Assembly (NCBI GenBank): GCA_913031515.1 | Contig: CAJWET010000004.1 | Coordinates: 1-21,294 of the forward strand | Origin: an uncultured Acidimicrobiaceae bacterium | GTDB lineage: Bacteria; Actinomycetota; Acidimicrobiia; Acidimicrobiales; UBA8592 | DNA length: 21,294 bases | Direction of reading: 5' to 3' | Shown: one piece after another, positions 13,925-21,294 of the stretch | How positions within the stretch are numbered: the stretch's first letter is position 1 | Layout: every line of letters starts with the position of its first letter | Translations under genes and position numbers: made by a program | The notes under the pieces: model-generated | The model's database searches: none | What the model saw: the letters and a program-made list of their open reading frames with translations, nothing else | What the model was told of the DNA's origin: nothing

Positions 13925-14983
13925 ATGAGTGGGAAAGCAGGGATTATAGGACTAGGGCTTATTGGTGGTTCTATCGGCATCGCTCTAAGGGAAGCAGGAT
14001 GGTTTGTCGTTGGTCAAGATGTGGATGCAGAGCAGGAAAGTATTGCACTGGAAATGGGTGCTGTAGACGTTATTGGGGCAATGGACAACGTTGATATCGC
14101 CTTTGTTGCAACACCTGTTAGCAGTGTCGTGGATGCTGTTTTTCAAGCGATCGATGAAGGAGCAATCGCAGTTACTGACGTAGGGAGTGTTAAAGGGTCA
14201 ATCGTTCAAGAAGTGAATAGTCCGAAATTTGTTCCCGGGCATCCTATGGCGGGTAGCGAGCAAGAGGGCGTTCGAGGTGCGCGTGGCGATTTGTTCAGTG
14301 GAGCTGTTTGGGTCCTCACGCCTGCGGGTATCACAGACGATGGCCATTTTGCGAATGTCCGTGCCGCGATTGTTGAAATTGGGGCGGATGTTTTTGTCGT
14401 AGATGCTGATTCCCATGATGAACTTGTTGCAGTTGTGTCTCATGTTCCTCATTTAACTGCCGGTGCTCTTATGCGAATTGCTGATGAATACTCTCAAGAA
14501 CACCGCCCTCTTCTGCGTTTAGCGGCAGGTGGGTTTAGGGACATGACTCGAATAGCTGCGGGTCACCCAGGCATATGGCCTGATATATGCATTGAGAATT
14601 CAGAAGCGATACTAAGAGTCATAGGTGAAGTAATTGGTTCTCTAGAGGAAACAAAAAAGATTATCGCATCGAAAGATAAGGAAGCTCTCCTAGAGGAATT
14701 GCAGCAAGCTAGAACGGCAAGGGTGAATCTTCCGACAGGAGTTCCAGATGATATCGACCTTGATATTGTTCGGATCCCAGTTCTAGATCAGCCAGGTGAG
14801 CTTGCCAGTTTGACAAAACTCGCCACTGAGATTGATGTAAATATTTATGACCTCGAAATAGCCCATTCGTCCGAAGGTGAGCGAGGTGTTGTAATCATGG
14901 TCGTGCCAGCCGATAAAAGTGAACGGCTTCTCGGAGGGCTTATGGCGAACGGTTACCGGCCATCAATTAGGGCAATGGAATAG
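13925..14983 (+). CDS. tyrA: Prephenate dehydrogenase with C-terminal ACT domain
   Basis: TyrA oxidatively decarboxylates prephenate to 4-hydroxyphenylpyruvate on the path to tyrosine (an arogenate preference cannot be excluded). The NAD-binding Rossmann motif GLGLIGG is at residues 9-15, with an acidic residue (VVGQDVD) at the end of strand 2. GHPMAGSEQEGV and SHVPHLTAGAL carry the conserved catalytic-region residues. Residues about 275-350 form an ACT domain (DIVRIPVLDQPGELASLTKL), the usual site of feedback control by tyrosine. The 352-residue length fits this two-domain form. The ATG has a strong ribosome binding site, and the gene begins an operon with aroA-cmk, starting 2 bases after the tyrA stop, so aromatic synthesis genes are co-expressed. 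Confidence 0.95.
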   Translation: MSGKAGIIGLGLIGGSIGIALREAGWFVVGQDVDAEQESIALEMGAVDVIGAMDNVDIAFVATPVSSVVDAVFQAIDEGAIAVTDVGSVKGSIVQEVNSPKFVPGHPMAGSEQEGVRGARGDLFSGAVWVLTPAGITDDGHFANVRAAIVEIGADVFVVDADSHDELVAVVSHVPHLTAGALMRIADEYSQEHRPLLRLAAGGFRDMTRIAAGHPGIWPDICIENSEAILRVIGEVIGSLEETKKIIASKDKEALLEELQQARTARVNLPTGVPDDIDLDIVRIPVLDQPGELASLTKLATEIDVNIYDLEIAHSSEGERGVVIMVVPADKSERLLGGLMANGYRPSIRAME

Positions 14984-14985
14984 CA

Positions 14986-16896
14986 ATGCTGCGTATCGAC
15001 CCTATCGTCGAACCTCCAGATGTTCGGCTATCTTTGCCGGGTTCTAAAAGCATCACCAATCGGGCTCTAATCACTGGAGCACTTGCAAATGGAAAGTCGG
15101 AGTTGTCTGGAGTGCTTTTTTCAGAAGATACCCTCGCAATGATTGATTGTTTGGAGAAAATGGGCGTTGAGATAATTTCCGAACGAGATAATTCGTCCGT
15201 AACTGTTATCGGTACGGGAGGATCACTGAAGCCGCCGACAGAAACTCTTTGGGTGAACCAGAGTGGAACAACTGCGAGGTTCTGTTTGCCCCTTGCCGCC
15301 TTAGTAAGGTCAGACGTAGTCATCGACGGAGACGAACAGATCAAAGGTCGGCCACACAAACAGCTATGTGAAACGCTCGAAATTCTTGGAGCAGAAATCG
15401 AATACCTCGGTGCTCCGTATACATTTCCTCTCCGGATTAATGGAAAGGAATTGAAAGGAGGAAAGGTTAATTTGGGCGGCGAAGTTTCAAGCCAGTTTAT
15501 TTCAGCCTTGCTTTTAGCTGCTCCATGCTTCCCAGAAGAACTTGAAATCAATATCGATGGAGAGCTGGTGTCGAGGCCATATGTCGATATGACCGCCGCT
15601 GTTATGAGGGCGTTTGAGGCAAATATTTCCCATCCGTCTGATCAAAAATATTCAATTTCGCCAACGGGATATCAAAGTTCAGAATATTCGATTGAGGCCG
15701 ATGCTTCCGCAGCTTCGTACTTTTTTGCTGCAGCAGCTGTTTCGGGTGGAAAAATTGTTGTAGAGGGATTAGGGAGCCAGTCTATCCAAGGAGATATTCG
15801 GTTTCTTAACATTCTTGAGGAAATGGGAGCTCAGGTTATTCGTTCAGAAGACTCCCTTGCCGTTGTTGGATTGGACTCCCTTTCTGGGGTTGATGTATCG
15901 ATGGCGGAAATTTCTGATACGGTACCCACGCTTGCCGCAATAGCCCCATTCGCTTCAAGCCCAGTTACGATCAGGGATGTCACGTTTATTTCTGGAAAAG
16001 AATCAGACAGAATCGGCGCTTTAATTACTGAACTTACAAATATCGGTATCCGGGCAGAGACAACCGAAACAGGTCTAGTTGTTCACCCTGGTGCCCCCCA
16101 AGAAGGAATCATTCACACATATGACGATCATCGGATAGCGATGGCATTCTCTATTCTGGGCCTATTCACATCTGGAATTACTCTCGACTCTCACCGGTGT
16201 GTTACCAAAACATTCCCCAATTTTTTTGATGTTCTTGACCAAGTCCGAGCTGCTGGCGATGCCCGACTTAGAGTCCTTGCTATTGATGGACCTGCCGGAT
16301 CCGGTAAATCAACCCTTGCTAAGTATTTAGCCCGCCAATTAAATCTGGATTATTTAGATACAGGCGCTATGTATAGAAGCGTTGCCGCTGTTGCGCTTTC
16401 GGAGGATCTTGACCTAAATGATGAAGGAAAGGTGGCGTCTATCGCTGAAAGTATCGATATTCAGTTTGAAGGCGACAAGGTATATGTTGATAATGAAGAC
16501 TTTTCAGAAGTGATTCGTGGTCCTGAAGTAAATGCTGCGGTCAGTCAAGTCGCGGCTAACCCTGGCGTGCGATCTGTAATGCGCAGGCAGCAGCGTGCAT
16601 GGGCGCGGCTGCGAGGCGGTGGGGTGCTAGAAGGCCGTGACATTGGATCTGTTGTTTTCCCTCAGGCTCGACTCAAAGTCTATATAACGGCTACTCCAGA
16701 AGAACGAGCCAGAAGGCGAAGTTTGGAAACTGGACAGACTGTTGAAGATATTACCAAAGAGATGCTGAATCGGGACACGAAAGACAGTACACGTGACGAT
16801 TCACCTCTTGTAGCCGACCAAGCGGCAGTGGTTATAGATACAACAGGTAAGACCATCGAAGAGACTTCTAGCTACATCGAGGAGTTGTTTCTATGA
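14986..16896 (+). CDS. aroA-cmk: Fused EPSP synthase (AroA) - cytidylate kinase (Cmk)
   Basis: One uninterrupted 636-residue frame holds two complete enzymes. Residues 1 to about 425 are 3-phosphoshikimate 1-carboxyvinyltransferase of the shikimate pathway: LPGSKSITNRAL (18-29, with Lys21 and Arg26), QSGTTARF, GEVSSQFISALLLAAP, ESDRIGAL, and DDHRIAM at 380-386. Residues from about 428 are cytidylate kinase, which phosphorylates CMP and dCMP: Walker A GPAGSGKST (435-443), LDTGAMYRSVA, LEGRDIGSVVFP and the late RDTKDSTR and SPL elements. The linker is only a few residues (RAAGDARLR), with no sign of an internal start needed for Cmk. In most bacteria the two are separate neighbouring genes. The stop TGA overlaps the next ATG. 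All key motifs are intact, so both activities are expected. Confidence 0.95.
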   Translation: MLRIDPIVEPPDVRLSLPGSKSITNRALITGALANGKSELSGVLFSEDTLAMIDCLEKMGVEIISERDNSSVTVIGTGGSLKPPTETLWVNQSGTTARFCLPLAALVRSDVVIDGDEQIKGRPHKQLCETLEILGAEIEYLGAPYTFPLRINGKELKGGKVNLGGEVSSQFISALLLAAPCFPEELEINIDGELVSRPYVDMTAAVMRAFEANISHPSDQKYSISPTGYQSSEYSIEADASAASYFFAAAAVSGGKIVVEGLGSQSIQGDIRFLNILEEMGAQVIRSEDSLAVVGLDSLSGVDVSMAEISDTVPTLAAIAPFASSPVTIRDVTFISGKESDRIGALITELTNIGIRAETTETGLVVHPGAPQEGIIHTYDDHRIAMAFSILGLFTSGITLDSHRCVTKTFPNFFDVLDQVRAAGDARLRVLAIDGPAGSGKSTLAKYLARQLNLDYLDTGAMYRSVAAVALSEDLDLNDEGKVASIAESIDIQFEGDKVYVDNEDFSEVIRGPEVNAAVSQVAANPGVRSVMRRQQRAWARLRGGGVLEGRDIGSVVFPQARLKVYITATPEERARRRSLETGQTVEDITKEMLNRDTKDSTRDDSPLVADQAAVVIDTTGKTIEETSSYIEELFL

Positions 16897-17603
16897 ACAG
16901 AGCATTCGAAAAAGCTCGAGAATCAATAAATGAAAAACCGTCACTTCTATCGCGTACTTTGTATGTTTTTCTCAAAGGAGTCGCGAGGGTAGGGTTCTTC
17001 CTTTTTTTTCGTGTTTATTCAAAAAATTCTCGCTCCTTGCCAAAAAAAGGGCGGGTTATTGTTGCCCCCAGCCACCGTTCGAATCTTGATGTCCCCCTGA
17101 TAAGTGCAACATGTCGTCGGAAACTATATTTTCTTGCCAAAGGATCCCTATTTATCAAAAAATTCTGGGCCTGGGCATTACCAGGAATGGGAGGTATCCC
17201 ACTTGACCGCTCATCGCGGGCAGATAAACTAGCGCTCGATGCTTCGCTAACTGCACTTCGAAACGGTAAAGCTCTAACCGTTTTTCCAGAAGGTGAGAGG
17301 AAATCAGGTCCTACTATCTTTCCTATACTTGATGGCGCTGTCTGGCTTTCTGCGAAAGCTGATGCACCAATACTTCCTGTAGGTATAGGTGGATCAGAAA
17401 GAGCGATGCCTAAAGGAAAGTTTTTCCCCCACCCACGAAGAGTAGTTATCCTCTATGGAGAACTTATCTTCCCTCCTCAACCTCTACCAGGTGAAAAAAG
17501 AGTGTCGCGGACAGCGTTAAGAGAATATTCTGATAAATTGCATGGGGTTCTTCAAGGCCTATTCAATCAGGCTCAAATGATAGCTGGGTCGCCTAACCGC
17601 TAA
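16893..17603 (+). CDS. plsC: 1-acyl-sn-glycerol-3-phosphate acyltransferase (PlsC-like)
   Basis: PlsC-type enzymes acylate lysophosphatidic acid to phosphatidic acid at the inner face of the membrane. The 236-residue length is typical. The catalytic HX4D motif is HRSNLD (His61-Asp66); KGSLF and GGIPLDRSS are the second block; FPEGERKSG (131-139) is the substrate-binding FPEG motif; PILPVGIGG is the fourth. A hydrophobic stretch around 24-42 with aromatic residues probably attaches the protein to the membrane. The ATG overlaps the aroA-cmk stop, so translation is coupled; linkage of plsC to cmk and ispH is common in Gram-positive bacteria. Its stop faces the ispH stop 10 bases away. The exact acyl acceptor is inferred from the family. 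Confidence 0.88.
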   Translation: MNRAFEKARESINEKPSLLSRTLYVFLKGVARVGFFLFFRVYSKNSRSLPKKGRVIVAPSHRSNLDVPLISATCRRKLYFLAKGSLFIKKFWAWALPGMGGIPLDRSSRADKLALDASLTALRNGKALTVFPEGERKSGPTIFPILDGAVWLSAKADAPILPVGIGGSERAMPKGKFFPHPRRVVILYGELIFPPQPLPGEKRVSRTALREYSDKLHGVLQGLFNQAQMIAGSPNR

Positions 17604-17613
17604 AAGGGAGGGA

Positions 17614-18642
17614 TCACTGGAGCGATGTTAATACTTCAGATGCTTCGATTGACCGGTCATCAGTGGCTGATTTTTGTTCAAAGCTTGTTAATCCCAATTT
17701 CGAAAAAAACCCAACAGCTTGGATAAGAGAGCGGAGTTCGCGTGGAGGGGGAAAGTATTCTTCTTCTAGCATGAAGCGGAGCTCTTCGACTCCATGAACT
17801 GGGTCGAGTGTTTCAAGGACGGCGTTCACGAGTTCTTCAGGTGCTGAAGCCCCTGCCGTGACGCCGACTGTCCCAGACAACCCCTGTGGAATTTCTGATG
17901 CATGATTGATTCGGTGAACTTCGTCACAGCCCACTTCAGTTGCAAGTCTTTCAAGAGCTCTTGTGTTTGAGGAGTTCGCCGATCCTATAACGACCACACT
18001 GTCACATCGCTCAGCTATAGACATTAATGCTCCTTGACGGTTTGTCGTTGCGAAACATAGATCGCTTCTCTCTGGAATATCCAAAGAAGGGTAGCGGTCC
18101 TTTGCTGCTTCTAAGATAGATTTCCAATCACGGTGACTTAACGTCGTTTGAGCGAGCAGAGAAACATTTCCAGTGAATTCTGGAAGACTTTCAACAGCTG
18201 AAACTGATTCAACAATATGGGTTTCCTCAGGAGCTACGGCCATGGTTCCTACTGCTTCTTCGTGGCCTTCGTGCCCAACATATATAATGTTGTGGCCTTT
18301 TTTCGCCCGAACTTTTACTTCATGATGGACTTTTGTTACTAAAGGGCATACAGCGTCAACGACGAAATTGCTCTGCCTACGTACTGAAGCAACGACCTCA
18401 GGAGCTGATCCATGAGCGCTTAACATCACTGGATGTCCCTCAGGGACTTCGTTTATATCGTCAACGAAAATAACACCAAGTGCTTCAAAACGCTCCACCA
18501 CAACCTTGTTATGCACTATTTCGTGATAGCAGAAAACTGGAGCTGGAAATGCTCTAACCATCCATGTAAGTGCCTTTATAGCCATTTCTACACCAGCACA
18601 GAACCCTCGGGGGGAAGCAAGAAGCACTTTATTAACTGCCAT
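17614..18642 (-). CDS. ispH: 4-hydroxy-3-methylbut-2-enyl diphosphate reductase
   Basis: IspH (LytB) makes isopentenyl and dimethylallyl diphosphate in the last step of the non-mevalonate (MEP) pathway, using a [4Fe-4S] cluster fed by ferredoxin or flavodoxin. The three cluster cysteines are Cys15 (PRGFCAGV), Cys99 (DAVCPLVTKVH) and Cys196 (SDLCFATTNRQ). The conserved histidines His44 (EIVHNK) and His77 (SAHGS) and the glutamate near 128 (GHEGHEEA) are in place, as is the late GVTAGASAPE block. The 342-residue length is slightly long, with a tail after about 315 that is not part of the core. The start ATG has no clear ribosome binding site. It converges on plsC and diverges from the radical SAM gene. 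Confidence 0.97.
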   Translation of the reverse strand: MAVNKVLLASPRGFCAGVEMAIKALTWMVRAFPAPVFCYHEIVHNKVVVERFEALGVIFVDDINEVPEGHPVMLSAHGSAPEVVASVRRQSNFVVDAVCPLVTKVHHEVKVRAKKGHNIIYVGHEGHEEAVGTMAVAPEETHIVESVSAVESLPEFTGNVSLLAQTTLSHRDWKSILEAAKDRYPSLDIPERSDLCFATTNRQGALMSIAERCDSVVVIGSANSSNTRALERLATEVGCDEVHRINHASEIPQGLSGTVGVTAGASAPEELVNAVLETLDPVHGVEELRFMLEEEYFPPPRELRSLIQAVGFFSKLGLTSFEQKSATDDRSIEASEVLTSLQ

Positions 18643-18747
18643 ATTTACAGTCTGGCGCGCAAAACACGTTTATCGGCATTTCGAAGGCTAGTTGAGGGTT
18701 TTCTTTTTCTACTTTCATGTTTTTCACCTATGTCCGATGTTGGGTAA

Positions 18748-18753
18748 TAACCT
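18748..18753 (+). promoter_or_regulatory. Putative -10 element of the radical SAM/DUF512 gene
   Basis: TAACCT ends 7 nt before the ATG at 18761 and lies in the 12-base word ATAACCTAGAGA, also found before nadK. The 118-base divergent gap 18643-18760 shows nothing else clear; I see no good promoter for ispH in it. Confidence 0.4.
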
Positions 18754-18760
18754 AGAGAGT

Positions 18761-20128
18761 ATGTCTTCCCCTCGTGTAATAGATATTGCAAAAGGTTCGC
18801 CTGCCGACCTAGCAGGAATTCTTGTGAATGATGTACTTCTCTCACTTAATGGAGAGATGCCCAGAGATGTTATCCAGTACCAACTTATGACTGATGAGGC
18901 TCATCTCGATATAGAAATCCAGCGAGGAGGGTTGCATTTTGAAGTTGGAATTAGCAAACACCCAGGGGAGTCTCTCGGGATACAGGTAGATTCTGCCCTA
19001 TTTGACCAAATAAGAACTTGCGACAATCACTGCGAATTTTGTTTCATCTATCAACTTCCGTCCGGAATGAGATCGAGCCTGTATGTCAAAGATGACGACT
19101 ACCGCCTTTCATTTTTGTATGGAAATTTCACGACGCTTACTCGATTTACAGAAGCCGATCTCGAAAGGGTTGTGACTGAAGGTCTTTCACCGCTGAATGT
19201 AAGCATTCATGCTACCGACCCGCAAGTGCGAAATGCTATGTTGCGAAACCGGCGAGGAGGACCCAGCCTGAGGTGGCTTAAGGCACTTTTAGACCATGGA
19301 ATCAAAATTCATGGCCAGATTGTCGTGTGCCCGGGTATAAATGACGGAGCTGTTCTCGATGACACACTCTGCACTGTCTTTGAACAATACAGAACCTTAG
19401 AATCGCTATGTGTTGTTCCTCTTGGAGTTAGCAAATATTCCAAAGAGACTAGGATGCGCCCACATACAGTAGAAGAAGCGAACTTGGTGGTAGACCTTGT
19501 TGGATATTGGCAAACGATCTTTCAGCAATATGCAGGAAGGCGTATCGTCCATGCTGCAGACGAATACTATCTTATGACTGATCGGCCCTTCCCAACCGTT
19601 GAGCATTATGAGGGATTCGGCATGTATGAAGATGGAGTTGGGATCTACAGGACATTTGAACAGGAATTTCATGGGAATGTCGATGAAGCAACAAATCCAG
19701 CTGCAGGATTTTTTGCTTGGGTGGATGGTGCTCCAGCGGAAGGGTATCGCGCCCAACGTGTTCCCTCTGAGGTAGTAAAAATTCGGAAGAAACGACATGG
19801 GAATATTGGAATTCTCACAGGGGAATATGGAGCCAAACTTCTCTCCCCACTTATTGAGGCTTTGGAACGCTCCGATGTAAGGGTGATTTCAGTCCCAAAC
19901 TCCTTCTTTGGGGGTAATGTCGCTGTCGCAGGACTAATGGTCGGGGAAGACATCGCCCAACTGTTAACTAACGAGCCAGAAGATGATAGATACTTGATCC
20001 CAGATGTTTGCTTGTCTCAAGGGAGGTTCCTAGACGGTATGGCTATAGATGATCTTCCTCGGGAAGTCGAGGTCATTGCGACAGATGGTATTGCCCTCCG
20101 ACGAGCGTTAGGGGGCGGTAATGGTTAA
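18761..20128 (+). CDS. PDZ / radical SAM / DUF512 protein
   Basis: The 455-residue protein starts with a PDZ-like domain (residues 4-60, VIDIAKGSPADLAGILVNDVLLSLNG), followed by a radical SAM module with the cluster motif CDNHCEFC (Cys87, Cys91, Cys94, spacing CX3CX2C) and the family block LPSGMRSSLYVKDDDYRLSF. The C-terminal DUF512 domain begins around 260-300. Radical SAM enzymes cleave SAM reductively with a [4Fe-4S] cluster; the reaction of this family is not known to me. It is widespread in Gram-positive bacteria next to der. I chose the ATG at 18761 because the PDZ domain begins directly after it; the frame is open 23 codons further, but that part is hydrophobic and unlike the family. 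The last 8 bases overlap der, a tight coupling. Confidence 0.9.
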   Translation: MSSPRVIDIAKGSPADLAGILVNDVLLSLNGEMPRDVIQYQLMTDEAHLDIEIQRGGLHFEVGISKHPGESLGIQVDSALFDQIRTCDNHCEFCFIYQLPSGMRSSLYVKDDDYRLSFLYGNFTTLTRFTEADLERVVTEGLSPLNVSIHATDPQVRNAMLRNRRGGPSLRWLKALLDHGIKIHGQIVVCPGINDGAVLDDTLCTVFEQYRTLESLCVVPLGVSKYSKETRMRPHTVEEANLVVDLVGYWQTIFQQYAGRRIVHAADEYYLMTDRPFPTVEHYEGFGMYEDGVGIYRTFEQEFHGNVDEATNPAAGFFAWVDGAPAEGYRAQRVPSEVVKIRKKRHGNIGILTGEYGAKLLSPLIEALERSDVRVISVPNSFFGGNVAVAGLMVGEDIAQLLTNEPEDDRYLIPDVCLSQGRFLDGMAIDDLPREVEVIATDGIALRRALGGGNG

Positions 20129-21294
20129 AGTCCCAGTTGTTGCCGTAGTTGGGCGACCAAATGTTGGTAAATCAACTCTCGTCAATAGGCTCATTGGAAG
20201 TAGAAAGGCGATCGTGGAGGAGAAGCCAGGCGTAACCCGTGACCGTAATAATTTTGAAGTTGACTGGGCTGGAGAAATTTTTACGTTAGTCGATACTGGC
20301 GGGTGGCTTCCCAAGAGCAGTGAGGTAACAGCGCTTAATAATAAAGTCAGCGAACAATCAGAACACGCGATTAATGATGCGGACCTTGTCCTTTTTGTCG
20401 TTGATGTTCGGGTCGGCGTCACAGCTGAGGATGCACTAATTGCAGAGATTCTCCGTGGTCGCAAGAATCCGAGTTTTGTCATTGCTAACAAAATCGATGA
20501 CCCGTCTCACGAAGCGTCAATGTGGGAATTTATGTCGCTTGGATTGGGTGAACCAAAACCTGTTTCAGCTTTGCATGGAAGAGGGACAGCAGATATTCTC
20601 GACGCCGTCATCGCTGAGCTTTCAGTAAACCCTTCGTCAACTGAATGTAATGACGATGAAGAATCGGATATAGAGAAAGATGAAGCGATAGCAGTAGCGA
20701 TTGTTGGGCGACCAAATGTAGGAAAATCTACATTATTTAACAAACTTATCGGCGCTGAACGAGCGGTGGTGCATGATCAGGCAGGGACCACACGAGATGC
20801 GATTGATACCGTCATCATCACTGAGCTTGGACCTATACGTTTTGTAGATACTGCAGGAATGCGTCGGAAAGCGCGTATCAGCGAAGATACCGAGTACTAC
20901 TCGCTCGTGCGCGCTCTCCAAGCCATCGATAAGGCAGATATTGCCCTTTTGGTTATCGATTCCACTGTCGGTGTCACTCATCAAGATCAACGGCTTTCAG
21001 AACGTATTGATGCAGCTGGATGCCCCATAGTCGTTACTCTTAACAAATGGGAACTTATTGATTCCTACAACCGGGAACTTCTCGTTGAGCAGGTAGAAAC
21101 GAAGTTGGGGTTTCTTGCAGATCCACCGGTAATGAAGATCTCTGCATTATCGGGTAAAGGAGTGCATCGGTTATTCCCAATCTTGTCTGAAACGATTTCC
21201 GGCTATCATCGGCGCATTCCTACGCGTGATGTGAATGTGGCGATCAGTAAAGCACAGGTAGCGCATCCAGCACCAGCTGGAGCCCGAGTGCTCT
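20121..21294 (+). CDS. der: Ribosome assembly GTPase Der (EngA), 3' truncated by the window
   Basis: Der has two tandem GTPase domains and a KH-like domain and is needed for maturation of the 50S subunit. The frame is open from the ATG at 20121 to the right edge (391 codons; the full protein is usually about 440-490). Domain 1: GRPNVGKS at 11-18, then GVTRDR, VDTGG, ANKID. Domain 2: GRPNVGKS at 196-203, GTTRDAID, VDTAGMR, and a G4 motif NKWE at 308-311. An acidic linker (about 175-190) separates the domains. The KH-like domain begins near 355 and is cut. The G4 of domain 2 has Glu instead of the usual Asp, a change in a guanine-binding residue. It overlaps the preceding gene by 8 bases. Confidence 0.96.
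   Translation, partial: MVKVPVVAVVGRPNVGKSTLVNRLIGSRKAIVEEKPGVTRDRNNFEVDWAGEIFTLVDTGGWLPKSSEVTALNNKVSEQSEHAINDADLVLFVVDVRVGVTAEDALIAEILRGRKNPSFVIANKIDDPSHEASMWEFMSLGLGEPKPVSALHGRGTADILDAVIAELSVNPSSTECNDDEESDIEKDEAIAVAIVGRPNVGKSTLFNKLIGAERAVVHDQAGTTRDAIDTVIITELGPIRFVDTAGMRRKARISEDTEYYSLVRALQAIDKADIALLVIDSTVGVTHQDQRLSERIDAAGCPIVVTLNKWELIDSYNRELLVEQVETKLGFLADPPVMKISALSGKGVHRLFPILSETISGYHRRIPTRDVNVAISKAQVAHPAPAGARVL

Noticed and set aside
18692..18760. Longer start of the radical SAM gene at 18692
   Set aside because: The extra 23 residues are phenylalanine-rich and unrelated to the PDZ domain, which starts directly after the ATG at 18761. No ribosome binding site supports the upstream start.
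1..21294. CRISPR arrays, insertion sequences, rRNA or tRNA genes
   Set aside because: No regularly spaced repeats, transposase-like frames or cloverleaf sequences were seen, and nearly all bases are accounted for by protein-coding genes.

Overview
The window is a dense, almost gap-free stretch of bacterial chromosome, by eye in the mid-40s percent GC. The backbone order tlyA, nadK, recN, pyrG, NUDIX, xerD ... scpA, scpB, rluB ... cmk ... der is the order I know from actinobacterial chromosomes (for example the Rv1694-Rv1713 region of Mycobacterium tuberculosis). Together with the moderate GC and the two-subunit 2-oxoacid:ferredoxin oxidoreductase, this suggests an Actinomycetota member outside the high-GC classes, possibly a marine Acidimicrobiia-type lineage. 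The phylum rests on gene order; the class is a guess.

Layout. 1-1599: the 3' part of korA and complete korB (ferredoxin-linked 2-oxoacid oxidation). 1647-4951: tlyA, nadK, recN. 5045-8178: pyrG, an ADP-ribose-type NUDIX hydrolase, xerD. 8181-9526: an HD-domain protein and a SpoU-type RNA methyltransferase. 9523-10503: trpS on the minus strand. 10593-11537: a GrdB/PrdB-like selenoprotein gene read through an in-frame TGA. 11650-13806: scpA, scpB and an RluB-type pseudouridine synthase. 13925-17603: tyrA, a fused aroA-cmk gene and a plsC-type acyltransferase. 17614-18642: ispH on the minus strand. 18761 to the end: a PDZ/radical SAM/DUF512 protein overlapping the start of der, which runs off the right edge. 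No gap between genes exceeds about 120 bases, and I see no RNA genes, mobile elements or CRISPR arrays.

Most genes are housekeeping: central carbon oxidation, NADP and CTP supply, ribosome and tRNA maturation, recombinational repair, chromosome dimer resolution and condensation, aromatic amino acid, isoprenoid and phospholipid synthesis. Many are packed into operons with ATGA or GTGA stop/start overlaps.

The standout feature is the selenoprotein. Two apparent ORFs (10593-11090 and 11109-11537) are one 314-residue protein with Sec at position 166 in a U-x-x-C motif, and a compact hairpin of bacterial SECIS type begins 12 nt after the TGA. Eight other genes in the window end with TGA, so the code is not simply reassigned. 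Other points of interest are the AroA-Cmk fusion, a recurrent TANNNT element 6-9 nt before start codons that suggests leaderless transcripts, and two genes (tlyA and the NUDIX gene) whose conserved N-termini appear to begin at ATC codons.
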